A DNA stretch of 64,000 nt from Nocardioides cavernae. Lineage in GTDB: Bacteria > Actinomycetota > Actinomycetes > Propionibacteriales > Nocardioidaceae. The translations under genes were made by a program, and so were the position numbers. The DNA lies in assembly GCF_013410035.1 (NCBI RefSeq), contig NZ_JACCBW010000001.1, positions 744,001 to 808,000 on the forward strand, given 5' to 3'. Below the pieces are notes generated by a model. The model saw only the letters and a program-made list of their open reading frames with translations. It had not been told where the DNA came from and did no database searches. Each line of letters begins with the position of its first letter. Positions within the stretch are counted from its first letter, which is position 1. Of this stretch, positions 25,704 to 34,857 are shown one piece after another.

Positions 25704-26054
25704 TCAGCGGCGTTTGCCAAGGCTGGGCGCCCCGCCCGAGACCACCCGGCGCACCAGAGTCTTTGCTTGTGGCGACTCTTTGCGCTTGAGAGCGCTGTCC
25801 CCGTGTTCGGCGACGTAGTCCGAGGCGGGCATCCGGTCTGGCGCCGAGCGGATATACGTCCAGTGACGCTCGTTGTCTGCAGGATGGCGTGCGAGTAACC
25901 GCCTTGCCGTAGCGACTCCGATAGCGGTGTGTGGCCGGTCGAGGCCTCCGTCGGCAAGCCAGAGGTCGTCGGCGCGCTCGATTGAGTTTCGCGCCTTCGC
26001 GCGCCGCGCCTGGTCCCTCTGCGCCTTGCTCGGGAATCGCTTCTTCCTGGTCAT
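25704..26054 (-). CDS. Hypothetical basic protein
   Basis: 116 residues from the ATG at 26054. Starts TRKKRFPSKAQRDQARRAKARNSIERADDLWLAD, continues ATARRLLARHPADNERHWTYIRSAPD and ends in a basic tail. Very Arg/Lys-rich, so nucleic acid binding is plausible. No family recognised. Same strand as the neighbours, 8 bp downstream of the secreted protein gene. Confidence 0.5.
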   Translation of the reverse strand: MTRKKRFPSKAQRDQARRAKARNSIERADDLWLADGGLDRPHTAIGVATARRLLARHPADNERHWTYIRSAPDRMPASDYVAEHGDSALKRKESPQAKTLVRRVVSGGAPSLGKRR

Positions 26055-26062
26055 CGAACGTC

Positions 26063-27112
26063 CTAGATCTGCACGCGAGCCTTGTAGGTAAGCGATGCGC
26101 CGTGGACGTAGACGGCACGCCAGCCGGTGACCTGCACGCGGACTTGGTAGGTGGTCTTGCCCGTGCGGTTGCCGTTCGTGGTGATGGAGCCTCGGTTCTT
26201 GTCGAGGCCGGTGTAGGACGTGCGTGCACGCCACCGAATGTTCGTCGCGTCGGCGGGGATCTTGAAAGTGAAGACGGAGCGGGCGTAGGCGCCTCCCCAG
26301 CAGTCGAGCAATGTGCCTTCGTCTTCGTATTCCACGCGGCAGTTGCCACCGGTGGTCTCCCGTCCGCCCAGTTCATCCTTGCGGATCGTCTGTCGGCGGA
26401 TGACGTTCTTGGTGGCCACCTGCACACGGACACTCTGCGAGAGAGTGGCTCCGTCCGCCATAGCGGTGATGGTGGCGCGGTATCTGCCCGGCTTGATGGG
26501 CTTCCCTGAGGTGGTCTGGCCCTTCCATGCGATCCGGTATTCCCCGGCCCGGTCGGCCCAGATGGACTTGGTGTAGTAGGTCTTCCCTTCAGGGTCGGTG
26601 ACGGTCAGTGTCGCGTCGGCTTTGCGGTTGACGGAGAACTTGAACTCGGTCTCGTCGAGGTAGTTGTCGCGCACGAGGGGGTAGATCTTGTCTTTCGTGG
26701 CGGTAACGGGACTGAGAGCCAACGTTGGGGGGATGACCGTGAACGTCGAGGTGGTCTTGTAGGGGCTCTCGGATCCGTAGATGTCGGTCTGGCACGTGGC
26801 GCCACCCAGGTCCTCTCCGCTGATTCCCTCCAACGGGTCGATCGGAATGGTCTGTCGCCCCGCGGGGTAGGGCACGCGGCCACCGTTGGACCAGATGTAC
26901 GTGCTGCCGCACTGGACGAAGATGGAGTACGAGCCGGGAGTTGGGAAGTCGAGCACAAGCGGTCCGCTCGACCCGCCGACCAGACTGGCGCCCGGAGCAG
27001 GAGTGACCAGCACCGGAAAGGCTGCAGACGCTGGCGGGGCCACGCTGAGCGCGAGAACGGCGCCCAGGATTGCAGTGATGGTCGTTCCAACCATGGCGCG
27101 CAGTCGCGTCAC
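26063..27112 (-). CDS. Secreted protein with Ig-like (FlgD/bacterial Ig) repeat
   Basis: 349 residues with a clear signal peptide (TTITAILGAVLALSVAPPASAA, cleavage near residue 31). The mature part is beta-rich; residues 175-235 read ATLTVTDPEGKTYYTKSIWADRAGEYRIAWKGQTTSGKPIKPGRYRATITA, the FlgD Ig-like pattern ending in G-x-Y-x-x-x-I. Two Cys pairs may form disulfides. It is exported and probably structural or adhesive; nothing suggests an enzyme. An extracellular protein is unusual among defence cargo. Confidence 0.72.
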   Translation of the reverse strand: MTRLRAMVGTTITAILGAVLALSVAPPASAAFPVLVTPAPGASLVGGSSGPLVLDFPTPGSYSIFVQCGSTYIWSNGGRVPYPAGRQTIPIDPLEGISGEDLGGATCQTDIYGSESPYKTTSTFTVIPPTLALSPVTATKDKIYPLVRDNYLDETEFKFSVNRKADATLTVTDPEGKTYYTKSIWADRAGEYRIAWKGQTTSGKPIKPGRYRATITAMADGATLSQSVRVQVATKNVIRRQTIRKDELGGRETTGGNCRVEYEDEGTLLDCWGGAYARSVFTFKIPADATNIRWRARTSYTGLDKNRGSITTNGNRTGKTTYQVRVQVTGWRAVYVHGASLTYKARVQI

Positions 27113-27255
27113 GCGAATCCCCCCGACTCGGTTTGCTCCGTCATCGAGCAGCGCAGAGCGCCGCTCGCTAATACGCGCTGATCATGCCTCACCGGCTCGG
27201 GTGACGTGACCCGTTCGCACAAGGAACGAGGCACACGGTCGACGACTGCTAACGC

Positions 27256-27612
27256 TCACTCGACGGGCGACAGCATCCCCTGCTCGACCCACATCTCGAC
27301 GATGGCCCACCCGTCCGCTTCAGGCGCCGCGACAGCGATGCGACCGCGGAAGTACCCATCGAACCCGCGCCACTCCAGCAGAAGGGCTGCTTGACGCCCG
27401 TGCGGGCCGTCGTACCAGCAGTGCTTGATCGCGGGCGCTGCTGGCGCGGCGTCCGCGAGTCGCGGCTCGGCCCTGAGGACATCGGCCCAGTCCGCTGGCC
27501 GTTTGCCGTGAAAGCCGTGCGTGCCGTGTTGCCGCTCAGCGTCACGGGCACGAGTGGCGGCTAGGCGCTCAGCGAGCGTCTCCCGACCTCCTGGGGTCAT
27601 GCCGCCAGCCAT
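27256..27612 (-). CDS. Hypothetical protein, phage-like
   Basis: 118 residues: RETLAERLAATRARDAERQHGTHGFHGKRPADWADVL, then HCWYDGPHGRQAALLLEWRGFDGYFRGRIAVAAPEADGWAIVEMWVEQGML. The second half resembles short hypothetical proteins of actinobacterial mobile elements. No known function. It lies 9 bp after the HTH gene on the same strand, so they share a transcript. Confidence 0.5.
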   Translation of the reverse strand: MAGGMTPGGRETLAERLAATRARDAERQHGTHGFHGKRPADWADVLRAEPRLADAAPAAPAIKHCWYDGPHGRQAALLLEWRGFDGYFRGRIAVAAPEADGWAIVEMWVEQGMLSPVE

Positions 27613-27621
27613 GTGCTCAGG

Positions 27622-27975
27622 CTACGTCCGATGGACGACACCGGCTGCGCCCATGACTTCGGCGGCCTCGTCGGCGAGGAGCCAGTCGTGTTCACGGTCC
27701 GGCGGTTCCGGGGACACGGGTTGTCGTGGGGGGAGGTCCCGAGTGTCCGCCAGGACTTGCTGGGCTGCCAGCCGGGCGTCGCGGTAGGCCACGACGTCAG
27801 CACGGCGAAGAATGGGTCGCCGGTCGCGCTTGAAGAGGTCGCCGCGGCGGATCATCTTGGGGATCGCGGAGAGGTGGACGCCGAGGACTTGGGCTGCCTC
27901 GCGCGCGGTGATCCACTCCTCCGACATGGAGGGCACGGTAGTGACGCTTGCTGGAGTGCGCATCCGCTCATCCAC
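27622..27975 (-). CDS. Excisionase-like helix-turn-helix protein
   Basis: 117 residues. EEWITAREAAQVLGVHLSAIPKMIRRGDLFKRDRRPILRRADVVAYRD (about 19-66) is a MerR/excisionase-type HTH_17 domain. Near the C-terminus DWLLADEAAEVMGAAG looks like the beginning of a second such domain that stops short. Such proteins bind element DNA and control excision or transcription. No integrase is present to partner with it. Located downstream of the CoiA-like gene. Confidence 0.68.
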   Translation of the reverse strand: MDERMRTPASVTTVPSMSEEWITAREAAQVLGVHLSAIPKMIRRGDLFKRDRRPILRRADVVAYRDARLAAQQVLADTRDLPPRQPVSPEPPDREHDWLLADEAAEVMGAAGVVHRT

Positions 27976-28011
27976 AAGCGGTCGAGCGCCACGGATGGCG
28001 ATGGCAGGGCG

Positions 28012-29634
28012 CTAGTCGATGCCGTAGAGCCGTTTGATCCGCTCCGTTCGCTCGGCCTGCGGCTCGGCGCCACGCTGCTTGCGACGCTCGGTGGCGCGTT
28101 CGATGCGTTCAGCAAAGGTGGGCTTCTGGGGCCGGGCAGCGGCGCGGGCCGCCAGTTGGCTGCGGCGGTCGTTCTTCGCGCGTTGTATGGCTTCGTCGCG
28201 GGTGGCTTGCTCGGCCAGTCGCGCCACGTACTCGACTTCGGCCTGCTGCAGCGTGTAGCCGGTAGGTTCGAACACCTCGGGTGAGCCGTCGGGTCGCCGG
28301 ATGATGGCGAGCATGTGCGCGCGTTGGAGGCGCTCCATGAAGGTCATGACGAGGTTGAACGACTTGCGGGGGTCGCGCTCGTGAAGCCGAATGTGGTGTG
28401 CGGCGAGGGCAGCGCGGATGTCGCGGATGTCGAACCTTCCGCTTGGACGGGGCGGCAGGAGCGCACCTGAATTCATCGCGTCGTCGAAGCAGGGTTCACG
28501 GCCAAGGGCGAATGGGTGAATGAGTTCCTCATAGAGGACGGCACGCCAGTGGGTGGGGTTGGCCCAGACGCCGCTCTGGTCGAGGTCGTCCGACGGGAGC
28601 ACGCCAAGGAGGTTGGGAAGGCTGGGCCAGCGCTGCTGCAGGACGGTATGCAGGGCGCTCGACTCCCAGACGTTGAGTTGCTGCTGGCGCAGGTCTTCGT
28701 AGTACTGCCGCTTGTGGGCGGCGGCCTCTCGTCGCTTTCGGTCTGCCTCCTGCCGCTTGTGTTCGGCCTCGGCTTCTCGGCGACGCAGTTCTTCGCGACG
28801 TTCCTCGGCGGCGTCCACCAGTCGCATGGTGGGCGTGACGATGCCCCGGACGGGATCGAGGTCGCAGGCGTCCAACGGGTCGACGTGCAGCCGCCCGAGG
28901 GTGTCCGTCGGACGGGGGTATCCGGGGTGGCCGTCTCTCGAAAACTCGGCTAGGAGTGTGCCGACCTCGCGGGTGACCGGGTTGACGGCCAGCACAGGCC
29001 TTCCAGCAGCCAGCCATCGCTGGCCCAGGAGCGGCAGCCGCACGTTGCGAGGGTCGGCGTCGAAGTCGTAGGAGCCTGCGCGGGGTCGTTTGATTTTCGT
29101 GTGGCCGAACACCCACACGCACGGGACAGGCGCTGGGTCGTGACCGTCGTAGTTCGCCTGCTTGGCCGCCCAGTGCTCGGGCGCGTAGTTCTTGTACTCC
29201 ACCTCGAAGGCCGTGAGTTGCCCGTCTGGCCATGTCACCATGACATCGGCGATCCGCTGCTGCCGAGTTTCGGGGTGCTTGACCGAGTGCTCCTCGCGCA
29301 CATCAGCGCCATCGGGGACACGCCCCCGGGCCCACTCGGCGATCATCGCTTTCGCGCCCAGGTGGAACTCACTCTCCCCGTCCGACGCGTGGGGTGCGGG
29401 CTCGTTGTGGCGGAAGTGGTGGCGCCGGGATGAGCCCCCGACGGTGGTTATCTGCACCCCGCAGTCCGGAACTGGGCAGCGCCATTCCGCCTTGGCGACC
29501 GGACGTAGCGCGACGGCCTCGCCATCCGGCAGGAAGCGCGGCTCATCGGTAGCCCGGTCGACCGCCCAGACCTGCCGGAAGTCGGCATCAAGGAACGCCT
29601 CAATGGCGCTGCGCTCGTGCCGGTTCCGGGTCAT
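28012..29634 (-). CDS. CoiA-like protein with zinc finger, nuclease core and coiled coil
   Basis: 540 residues. CPVPDC (Cys53, Cys58) and RRHHFRH (His72-76) form a CoiA-type zinc finger; residues 85-150 hold FHLGAKAMIAEWARG, RIADVMVTWPDGQLTAFEVEYKN, the D...ExK arrangement of the CoiA/PD-(D/E)XK nuclease core. A charged coiled coil (DAAEERREELRRREAEAEHKRQ...) spans about 265-320, then a helical C-terminal region. CoiA acts in DNA transformation of Firmicutes, but similar proteins are frequent on mobile elements. Here it follows the restriction operon and may be a stand-alone DNA-targeting defence factor. Confidence 0.72.
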   Translation of the reverse strand: MTRNRHERSAIEAFLDADFRQVWAVDRATDEPRFLPDGEAVALRPVAKAEWRCPVPDCGVQITTVGGSSRRHHFRHNEPAPHASDGESEFHLGAKAMIAEWARGRVPDGADVREEHSVKHPETRQQRIADVMVTWPDGQLTAFEVEYKNYAPEHWAAKQANYDGHDPAPVPCVWVFGHTKIKRPRAGSYDFDADPRNVRLPLLGQRWLAAGRPVLAVNPVTREVGTLLAEFSRDGHPGYPRPTDTLGRLHVDPLDACDLDPVRGIVTPTMRLVDAAEERREELRRREAEAEHKRQEADRKRREAAAHKRQYYEDLRQQQLNVWESSALHTVLQQRWPSLPNLLGVLPSDDLDQSGVWANPTHWRAVLYEELIHPFALGREPCFDDAMNSGALLPPRPSGRFDIRDIRAALAAHHIRLHERDPRKSFNLVMTFMERLQRAHMLAIIRRPDGSPEVFEPTGYTLQQAEVEYVARLAEQATRDEAIQRAKNDRRSQLAARAAARPQKPTFAERIERATERRKQRGAEPQAERTERIKRLYGID

Positions 29635-29679
29635 GGCTGGAGTATCGGGGGTGGCACCGACACTTTGAGGTGTAGTCGT

Positions 29680-30531
29680 CTACTCCGTCCCGCTCGGAGA
29701 ACTCTTGGTGTCGGCGAAGCGGGCTCGAAGAGTGGCCAGCGAGGTCCTACCGGAGCCGTCTTCGACGGCCCAGAAGTCCCAGCCGTTGGCGGCGCCGCCC
29801 TTGACCGCTCCGGCAGCGGCCGAAGGGGTGGGGTGCGGCGTCCCGTTGACCGTCAGGGTCCCGTCGCCGTTGACAATGCCGTCGGCAGGCCACACGGAAT
29901 TGGTGGACACGACTCGTGCCCCGGCTGTCAGGTAACCGGCGTCGACGACGTTCTTGAGCGTGATGCCGTAGAAGCGGCTGGTGCGCGACGACTTCGTGGT
30001 GGTGCTGACCGTGCCGCTGTCGTCCGCTGTGGCCGGGTCGTAGCCGATGAGCCGCAGGATGCGGGAGATGGGGACGACGGCGTTCTCCAGCGAGGCCCGC
30101 TCGAAGGGAGGGAGGGTCTCGTCCGACGGTCGGTTGCCGTTGTGTGGGCGGGCGTCCTCCGCCGCGTCGAGGAGGTCGTAGAGCCGTCCCTCAAGCCATG
30201 CAACCTGGGCGGAGTTGAACCCGAAGGTGGTGTCGCGCTGAATCAGGACCGCGCGGCGCCAATGGTCCTTGTTGCGCAGGTGGTCCCGCAAGCGGGTGCG
30301 GATGCCCGCCGGTGCCTTTCCGACGTAGCAGCCCCACGAACCGTCCACACTGGGTGGATCGAGCAGGATGTAGACACCTGGGCGGTCCCACTCCTCAGCG
30401 TTGATCCGCAACGTGTGGTCGCGCTCCACGATGGCGAAACGGAGAGCGGCGTGCTGGTCGTACAGCACCACGGGTTCTGCAGCCGACTCCGGCAGAAGCG
30501 TCGTGATGGGCAACGCCAGGTCCTGGCTCAT
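29680..30531 (-). CDS. GIY-YIG nuclease fused to RAMA domain
   Basis: 283 residues. GIY-YIG core at 51-130: GVYILLDP, CYVGKAPAGIRTRLRDH (Tyr, Arg), and VAWLEGRLYDLLD supplying the metal-binding Glu. The C-terminal third (about 195-275) is a RAMA (restriction enzyme adenine methylase associated) domain: LKNVVDAGYLTAGARVVS, DGTLTVNGTPHPTPSAAAGAVKGGAANGWDFWAVEDG, LATLRARF. RAMA domains are thought to read modified adenine. Located 61 bp downstream of the helicase gene in the same operon, it could cut DNA lacking or bearing N6-methyladenine. Confidence 0.82.
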   Translation of the reverse strand: MSQDLALPITTLLPESAAEPVVLYDQHAALRFAIVERDHTLRINAEEWDRPGVYILLDPPSVDGSWGCYVGKAPAGIRTRLRDHLRNKDHWRRAVLIQRDTTFGFNSAQVAWLEGRLYDLLDAAEDARPHNGNRPSDETLPPFERASLENAVVPISRILRLIGYDPATADDSGTVSTTTKSSRTSRFYGITLKNVVDAGYLTAGARVVSTNSVWPADGIVNGDGTLTVNGTPHPTPSAAAGAVKGGAANGWDFWAVEDGSGRTSLATLRARFADTKSSPSGTE

Positions 30532-30592
30532 GGAATAGCCGCCGCTTCAGTCGGGGACGTGGTACGAGCAGAGCGGCGAGGAAGGCGGGAGT

Positions 30593-33199
30593 TCACCCGG
30601 TTGGCTCCTGTCCGTACAACTCAGGGAGGTCCTCAGCATCGACGGTGGTGTTGAACAGTCCGATCTTGTGGCCGGACTCGTCTGGGAGGGCTTCGTCGGC
30701 ATAGTGGAGGCTTGCCGCCTCGAAGGCACGGAACTGGTAGATGGCGGCGTTCATGTGCTGCGGGTTGAACACGCCAATTTTGTTCAAGAGTTTGAAGTCG
30801 TCAACGGTAAGGCCGGTCACGCGGGTGAAGAGGTCGGAGTCGAGAGATTCGATTACGTCCTTCAGTGCTTCCTCGCGGAAGTCTGTGACGTACATGAAGA
30901 CAGGAATCTTGGCTAGGAACTTCTGCAACTTCTCGCGGATCTGCTTCTTGACGCTGTTGGACTCCTTCTTCTCCTTCTTCTCGTCCTCGTTGAGGTTGGC
31001 CCTGCCTTTCTCGCGCTCGACTTTCTTCAACTTCTTCGTTGAGGTGACGACTTGCTCGGCCATGTTCGCCAAGTTGCGGAAGTCCTCGATCTGTCTAAGT
31101 GCTTCGAGCAGGTCCGTCTGCTGCAACAACGCTGTGAGGGTGTGCTCGTTGACCTCCACCAAGACCGGTGAGTTCCACCTTGCCGCCAGGGCGGACGCCC
31201 CGACGCCTGTCGTTGCGATGTTCAAGACGTCCGCTGCGTCGAGTTGTCGCATCTGACCGCCCGAGAACTGGAAGATCGGCAGGTAATTCATCAGTTCGCC
31301 GATTGCCTGTTGGGGCGTGACGTCGTCTCCGACCGTGGCCAACTTCATGCCATATTCGGCGACGAGTCCAAGCGCTCGGTTGGGGTCGAACTCGAAGACG
31401 TAGACGGTTTCCTTCTGGACATCGACGCTGCCGTCAGCCTGGCGGTAGGACCACGGTGACTGCACTCGGAACGCGGATTGGAAGTACGACTCGGGGGACT
31501 TCAGCGACCTCAGCATGAAGATGGCACCCCATTCGCGGATGGTGATGCCGGTCATCAACTTCCCGCACGACAGTGTGATGGACCCGGATCGGCTGTCGTC
31601 GCGTGCCTCCTTGATGGCGGCTTCCACGGGAGGCTTCGCGGCGGCGCCTAGTCCGGCCTTGGTGCCCGCCGCGACGTGGATGACGAAGTCCTTGAAGTAG
31701 GGGTGGGCGTCAAGCATGTCGCGCATGGCATAGCAGGAGGCCACGTCGGCCATGTACCAGACGGAGTGCGTGACGGCGTCGGTGAAGTCGGGCGATTCGT
31801 AGGGGAATGGGGCCTTCTTGCCACCGCTGATGAGTTGTACCTTCATCTGCTCGGTCAACTTGCCGCGCAGCATCTCTAGGAACTCACTTACGCGCGTGTC
31901 GTCGGTGAATACGAAGGTGCCTCGCTCGATCTTGGTCGACTTAGACTCAGGATCGGCTTTCTGTGCTCGGAAGTACTCCGACAGGTTGAATCCGTTGAAC
32001 TCGCCGTCGTCAGCCCACTCTGTCGCTCCGGCGCCCATCTCGTAGGCGTACATCTCCATGCGCGGCAGGTCGATGTAGGGGTTGTGGCCGTTCTCGGGCT
32101 TCCAGTGCTCCTTGGCGGCCTGCTCGTCGACGTACGTCCAGTTGAAGATGGCGTCCTCGGTGAACTCGCCGTTCGTGATCGCTCGGAAGGGCGTACCGGA
32201 GAGGTAGAGGTAGTGCCGTGAGGTCAGACCGAGGTCTTCTTCAGTGACCCACTCGTCGGGCTCCTCGACCTCGGCGAGGTCCTTCTCGGTGGGGTCGTAG
32301 AGGTCGCGGGCACCGTCGCGCCAGGCCCCGAAGTGGTACTCGTCAAGGACGATGCAATCCCAATCTGTGAGGTGGACCGCCTCGTTGTGGGCCTTGACGT
32401 TGCCGTCAGCGTCTTTGCCGGTGATGTCCTGGAAGGAGGCAAACCACACCACGGGTGCGTCTCCATCAAGGAGGTCGTCTGCTTCCTTGATTGGAGTGTT
32501 GCGGTCGACAAAGTGCCAGCCTTCGAAGTCCACGTGGGAGAGCAGGTCGTCGCGCCACGCCGACTGCACGGCAGGTTTGTAGGTCAGGACGAGGATTCGG
32601 GTGAAGCCCATCTCGCGGGCCAATTGGTAGGTGGTGAAGGTTTTTCCGAACCGCATCTTCGCGTTCCACAGGACCTTCGGCGCCCGCGAATCTGCGGCGT
32701 GGGCGAGGAAGTAGCCCGCCGTCTGTGCGACTGCGTCCTCCTGCTCCGGCCGCATCGGGAAGTCCAGTGTCCGCTGCGAGTCATAAGGCGTACCGTTTCG
32801 CACCGCAACGAGCGCAGCCTTGACTTCATGGAGGGTGCACTCGAACCACTCTTGGTCCTTTGCGGCCCCCATCGCGACCAATTCCCGATGCACGTCGCGA
32901 TCACCGAACCACGTTCCGTCGGGTCGCTTGGCCTCCTCTTCGAGGAGGATGTCCACGCCCTTCAGCCCGGGGTAGGCGGTGTTGAGTTGCTGCTTGATGC
33001 GCTCAAACGCGGTGGGCTTGGTCGTCTCGCCCACTTTGATCAGGCCGGTGCCGGTGACGTGAGTCGCACCGGTCCTTTCCCAGTGCTCGTCCTTCCTGCC
33101 CGGGACCGTGTAGGCATAGATCAGGCGCCGAGTTGCTGGAGCCTCCGCGGTCTCGTCGATGCCGTCTTCGACAAACACGTCGTCTGCCGCGGTGGTCAT
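30593..33199 (-). CDS. Superfamily 2 helicase with N-terminal GIY-YIG/T5orf172-like domain
   Basis: 868 residues, the motor/restriction subunit of the operon. N-terminal 27-125: LIYAYTVPG, GLIKVGETTKPTAFERIKQQLN, DVHRELVAMG and QEWFECTL, the T5orf172/GIY-YIG-like pattern with Arg67 and a DVHREL metal-site-like motif. Helicase motifs: Walker A KMRFGKTFTT (181-190), DEYH box (CIVLDEYHFGAW), motif III YLSGTPFRA, and a C-terminal SAFRVQSPW as motif VI. The last 250 residues are helical. ATGA overlap with the methylase stop. It would translocate on or cleave unmodified DNA. Confidence 0.82.
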   Translation of the reverse strand: MTTAADDVFVEDGIDETAEAPATRRLIYAYTVPGRKDEHWERTGATHVTGTGLIKVGETTKPTAFERIKQQLNTAYPGLKGVDILLEEEAKRPDGTWFGDRDVHRELVAMGAAKDQEWFECTLHEVKAALVAVRNGTPYDSQRTLDFPMRPEQEDAVAQTAGYFLAHAADSRAPKVLWNAKMRFGKTFTTYQLAREMGFTRILVLTYKPAVQSAWRDDLLSHVDFEGWHFVDRNTPIKEADDLLDGDAPVVWFASFQDITGKDADGNVKAHNEAVHLTDWDCIVLDEYHFGAWRDGARDLYDPTEKDLAEVEEPDEWVTEEDLGLTSRHYLYLSGTPFRAITNGEFTEDAIFNWTYVDEQAAKEHWKPENGHNPYIDLPRMEMYAYEMGAGATEWADDGEFNGFNLSEYFRAQKADPESKSTKIERGTFVFTDDTRVSEFLEMLRGKLTEQMKVQLISGGKKAPFPYESPDFTDAVTHSVWYMADVASCYAMRDMLDAHPYFKDFVIHVAAGTKAGLGAAAKPPVEAAIKEARDDSRSGSITLSCGKLMTGITIREWGAIFMLRSLKSPESYFQSAFRVQSPWSYRQADGSVDVQKETVYVFEFDPNRALGLVAEYGMKLATVGDDVTPQQAIGELMNYLPIFQFSGGQMRQLDAADVLNIATTGVGASALAARWNSPVLVEVNEHTLTALLQQTDLLEALRQIEDFRNLANMAEQVVTSTKKLKKVEREKGRANLNEDEKKEKKESNSVKKQIREKLQKFLAKIPVFMYVTDFREEALKDVIESLDSDLFTRVTGLTVDDFKLLNKIGVFNPQHMNAAIYQFRAFEAASLHYADEALPDESGHKIGLFNTTVDAEDLPELYGQEPTG

Positions 33200-34857
33200 G
33201 CGATGGCCTTGGGCCGGTACTTGGAGCCGCCGGGCATGTGGCTAGCGGGGATGGGCGAGTCGAGCGACAGGTTGACCGACCTGGGCTTGATGGTCTGCTC
33301 GATGTACGCGCGCTCTTCCGCGGTGAGCGAGAAGTGGTTGTAGAGGTCTTCGTCGGTCCAGCGGCGCGTCATGTCCATCATGGGCACGAACCGGAAGCGT
33401 TCGTCGAAGACATGTTGTGATGATTTCCGCGGCAGGACGAGGAACCGAACGAACTTGGTCGCGAGGTAGTGGGCGTAGTTCTCCGTCTCTTCGCGACTGT
33501 TGAAGAGCCCGGCGACGATGTAGGTCTGGGTGCACGCGGAGCCGGGGGCCAGTGCGATGGGTTCGCCGAGCACGACATCTACGATGTTTCCCTCGGCGTC
33601 GAGGGGCGTGTCGCCGCTTGAAGCCATGGGGATCAGGACCTTCCACTGGTCTACCCAGTCGTGGTTCTTGTCGATGACATCCGGCGAGATGTATCCACCG
33701 CGGGAACCAAGCACGAGTGCGACGTCGCCTGGTCGCTTTTTGGCGTGGTCGCCTGCGAAGTTGGTCCGCATGTGTCCGAAGGCCATCTGTGGGCCGCAGA
33801 CCTCTTCAACCCACTTGCCCTTGTGCGCGGCCTTAACCTTGTGAACGACTGTTGCAGCCCTGTTGTCGCGCATGAGGACGCCGTCGCCTTCACGGAGGTC
33901 GCGCGTGACAGTCGACTTGATGTCACCGTTGACTCGCGTGGAGAACTCGCAGTCTCCGTCGTGGTCGCGACTCCAGAGAAAGTACGACACTCCCCCACGG
34001 ATCTTCACACCTGGGAAGCAGTCGTAGATCTTTGGGTTGTCGACGATGACCTTTAGGTGGCGGTCGGCGAGCATGCGGGTGCGGTACTCGTTCAGGCCCC
34101 AGCCTCCGGTGAACCATCTGGACGGCGTGATCATGAGTACGTGGCGGGGGTTGAGGTCGATAGCGGCCTCGACGAAGCGCTGGTAGACGGGGGCCGCCCT
34201 GTCGTCTTCGTTCTTCTTGTCGCCGACCTGGTATGGCGGATTGCCGACGATGACGTCGAACTTCATGTTCTGCATCTCCCTGGTCGGGTATGCCCCGTGG
34301 ATGAATGAGTAGGCGTAGTTCTCTCGGTCCTCGCCTCGCTCAAGAGACAGAGGAGCGCTGCATTTCGTGCATGCGCCAGTTACGGTTCCGTCCTTCTTCT
34401 TCGGGAAGGTGTGTTCCGCTCGAACGAAGGGGAGGTTTCCGGACTCGTCGTCGAAGTCGATGACCGATTCAGGACCGGAGGCGTCTCGGCTGTAGTACAA
34501 CGACCGCCTGGAGATGATGCCGGTCATCTCCGTAATGGAGGTGCCCCACAGCATGTCGCGGTAGATGTGCGAGCGACGCTCTTCAAAGTTCGGGATCTGT
34601 TCGGAGAGCCCGTCCAGTAGCCGCGACGCCACTTCGCGCAGGAAGACCCCCGACTTGCAGAATGGGTCGAGCCAGACGTAGTCGACCTTTCCCCACACCT
34701 CGTCGGGGAGGACGTCGAGCATGGCGCGGGCCAACTTCGGCGGCGTTGGCACTTCGTCATTCGACAACTGCGCGAGGCAGTCGAGGATGTCGGGGATGTG
34801 TTGTCCGGTCCGAATTCGCCTTGCCACCTCATGCTTGCTGGCCCGTACCTGTGTCAC
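33196..34857 (-). CDS. Eco57I-like N6-adenine DNA methylase subunit with NPPY
   Basis: 553 residues from GTG at 34857. VWLDPFCKSGVFLREVASRLL (61-81) is a degenerate SAM-binding motif I (DPFCKSG in place of DPxCGSG); FDVIVGNPPYQVGDKKN near 205 is the catalytic NPPY motif of N6-adenine methylases; MITPSRWFTGGWGLNEYR, and the later C-terminal part resembles Eco57I/TaqI target-recognition domains. The gene overlaps the shorter methylase gene by 29 bp and the helicase by 4 bp. It probably modifies the recognition site of this restriction system. Confidence 0.85.
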   Translation of the reverse strand: MTQVRASKHEVARRIRTGQHIPDILDCLAQLSNDEVPTPPKLARAMLDVLPDEVWGKVDYVWLDPFCKSGVFLREVASRLLDGLSEQIPNFEERRSHIYRDMLWGTSITEMTGIISRRSLYYSRDASGPESVIDFDDESGNLPFVRAEHTFPKKKDGTVTGACTKCSAPLSLERGEDRENYAYSFIHGAYPTREMQNMKFDVIVGNPPYQVGDKKNEDDRAAPVYQRFVEAAIDLNPRHVLMITPSRWFTGGWGLNEYRTRMLADRHLKVIVDNPKIYDCFPGVKIRGGVSYFLWSRDHDGDCEFSTRVNGDIKSTVTRDLREGDGVLMRDNRAATVVHKVKAAHKGKWVEEVCGPQMAFGHMRTNFAGDHAKKRPGDVALVLGSRGGYISPDVIDKNHDWVDQWKVLIPMASSGDTPLDAEGNIVDVVLGEPIALAPGSACTQTYIVAGLFNSREETENYAHYLATKFVRFLVLPRKSSQHVFDERFRFVPMMDMTRRWTDEDLYNHFSLTAEERAYIEQTIKPRSVNLSLDSPIPASHMPGGSKYRPKAIA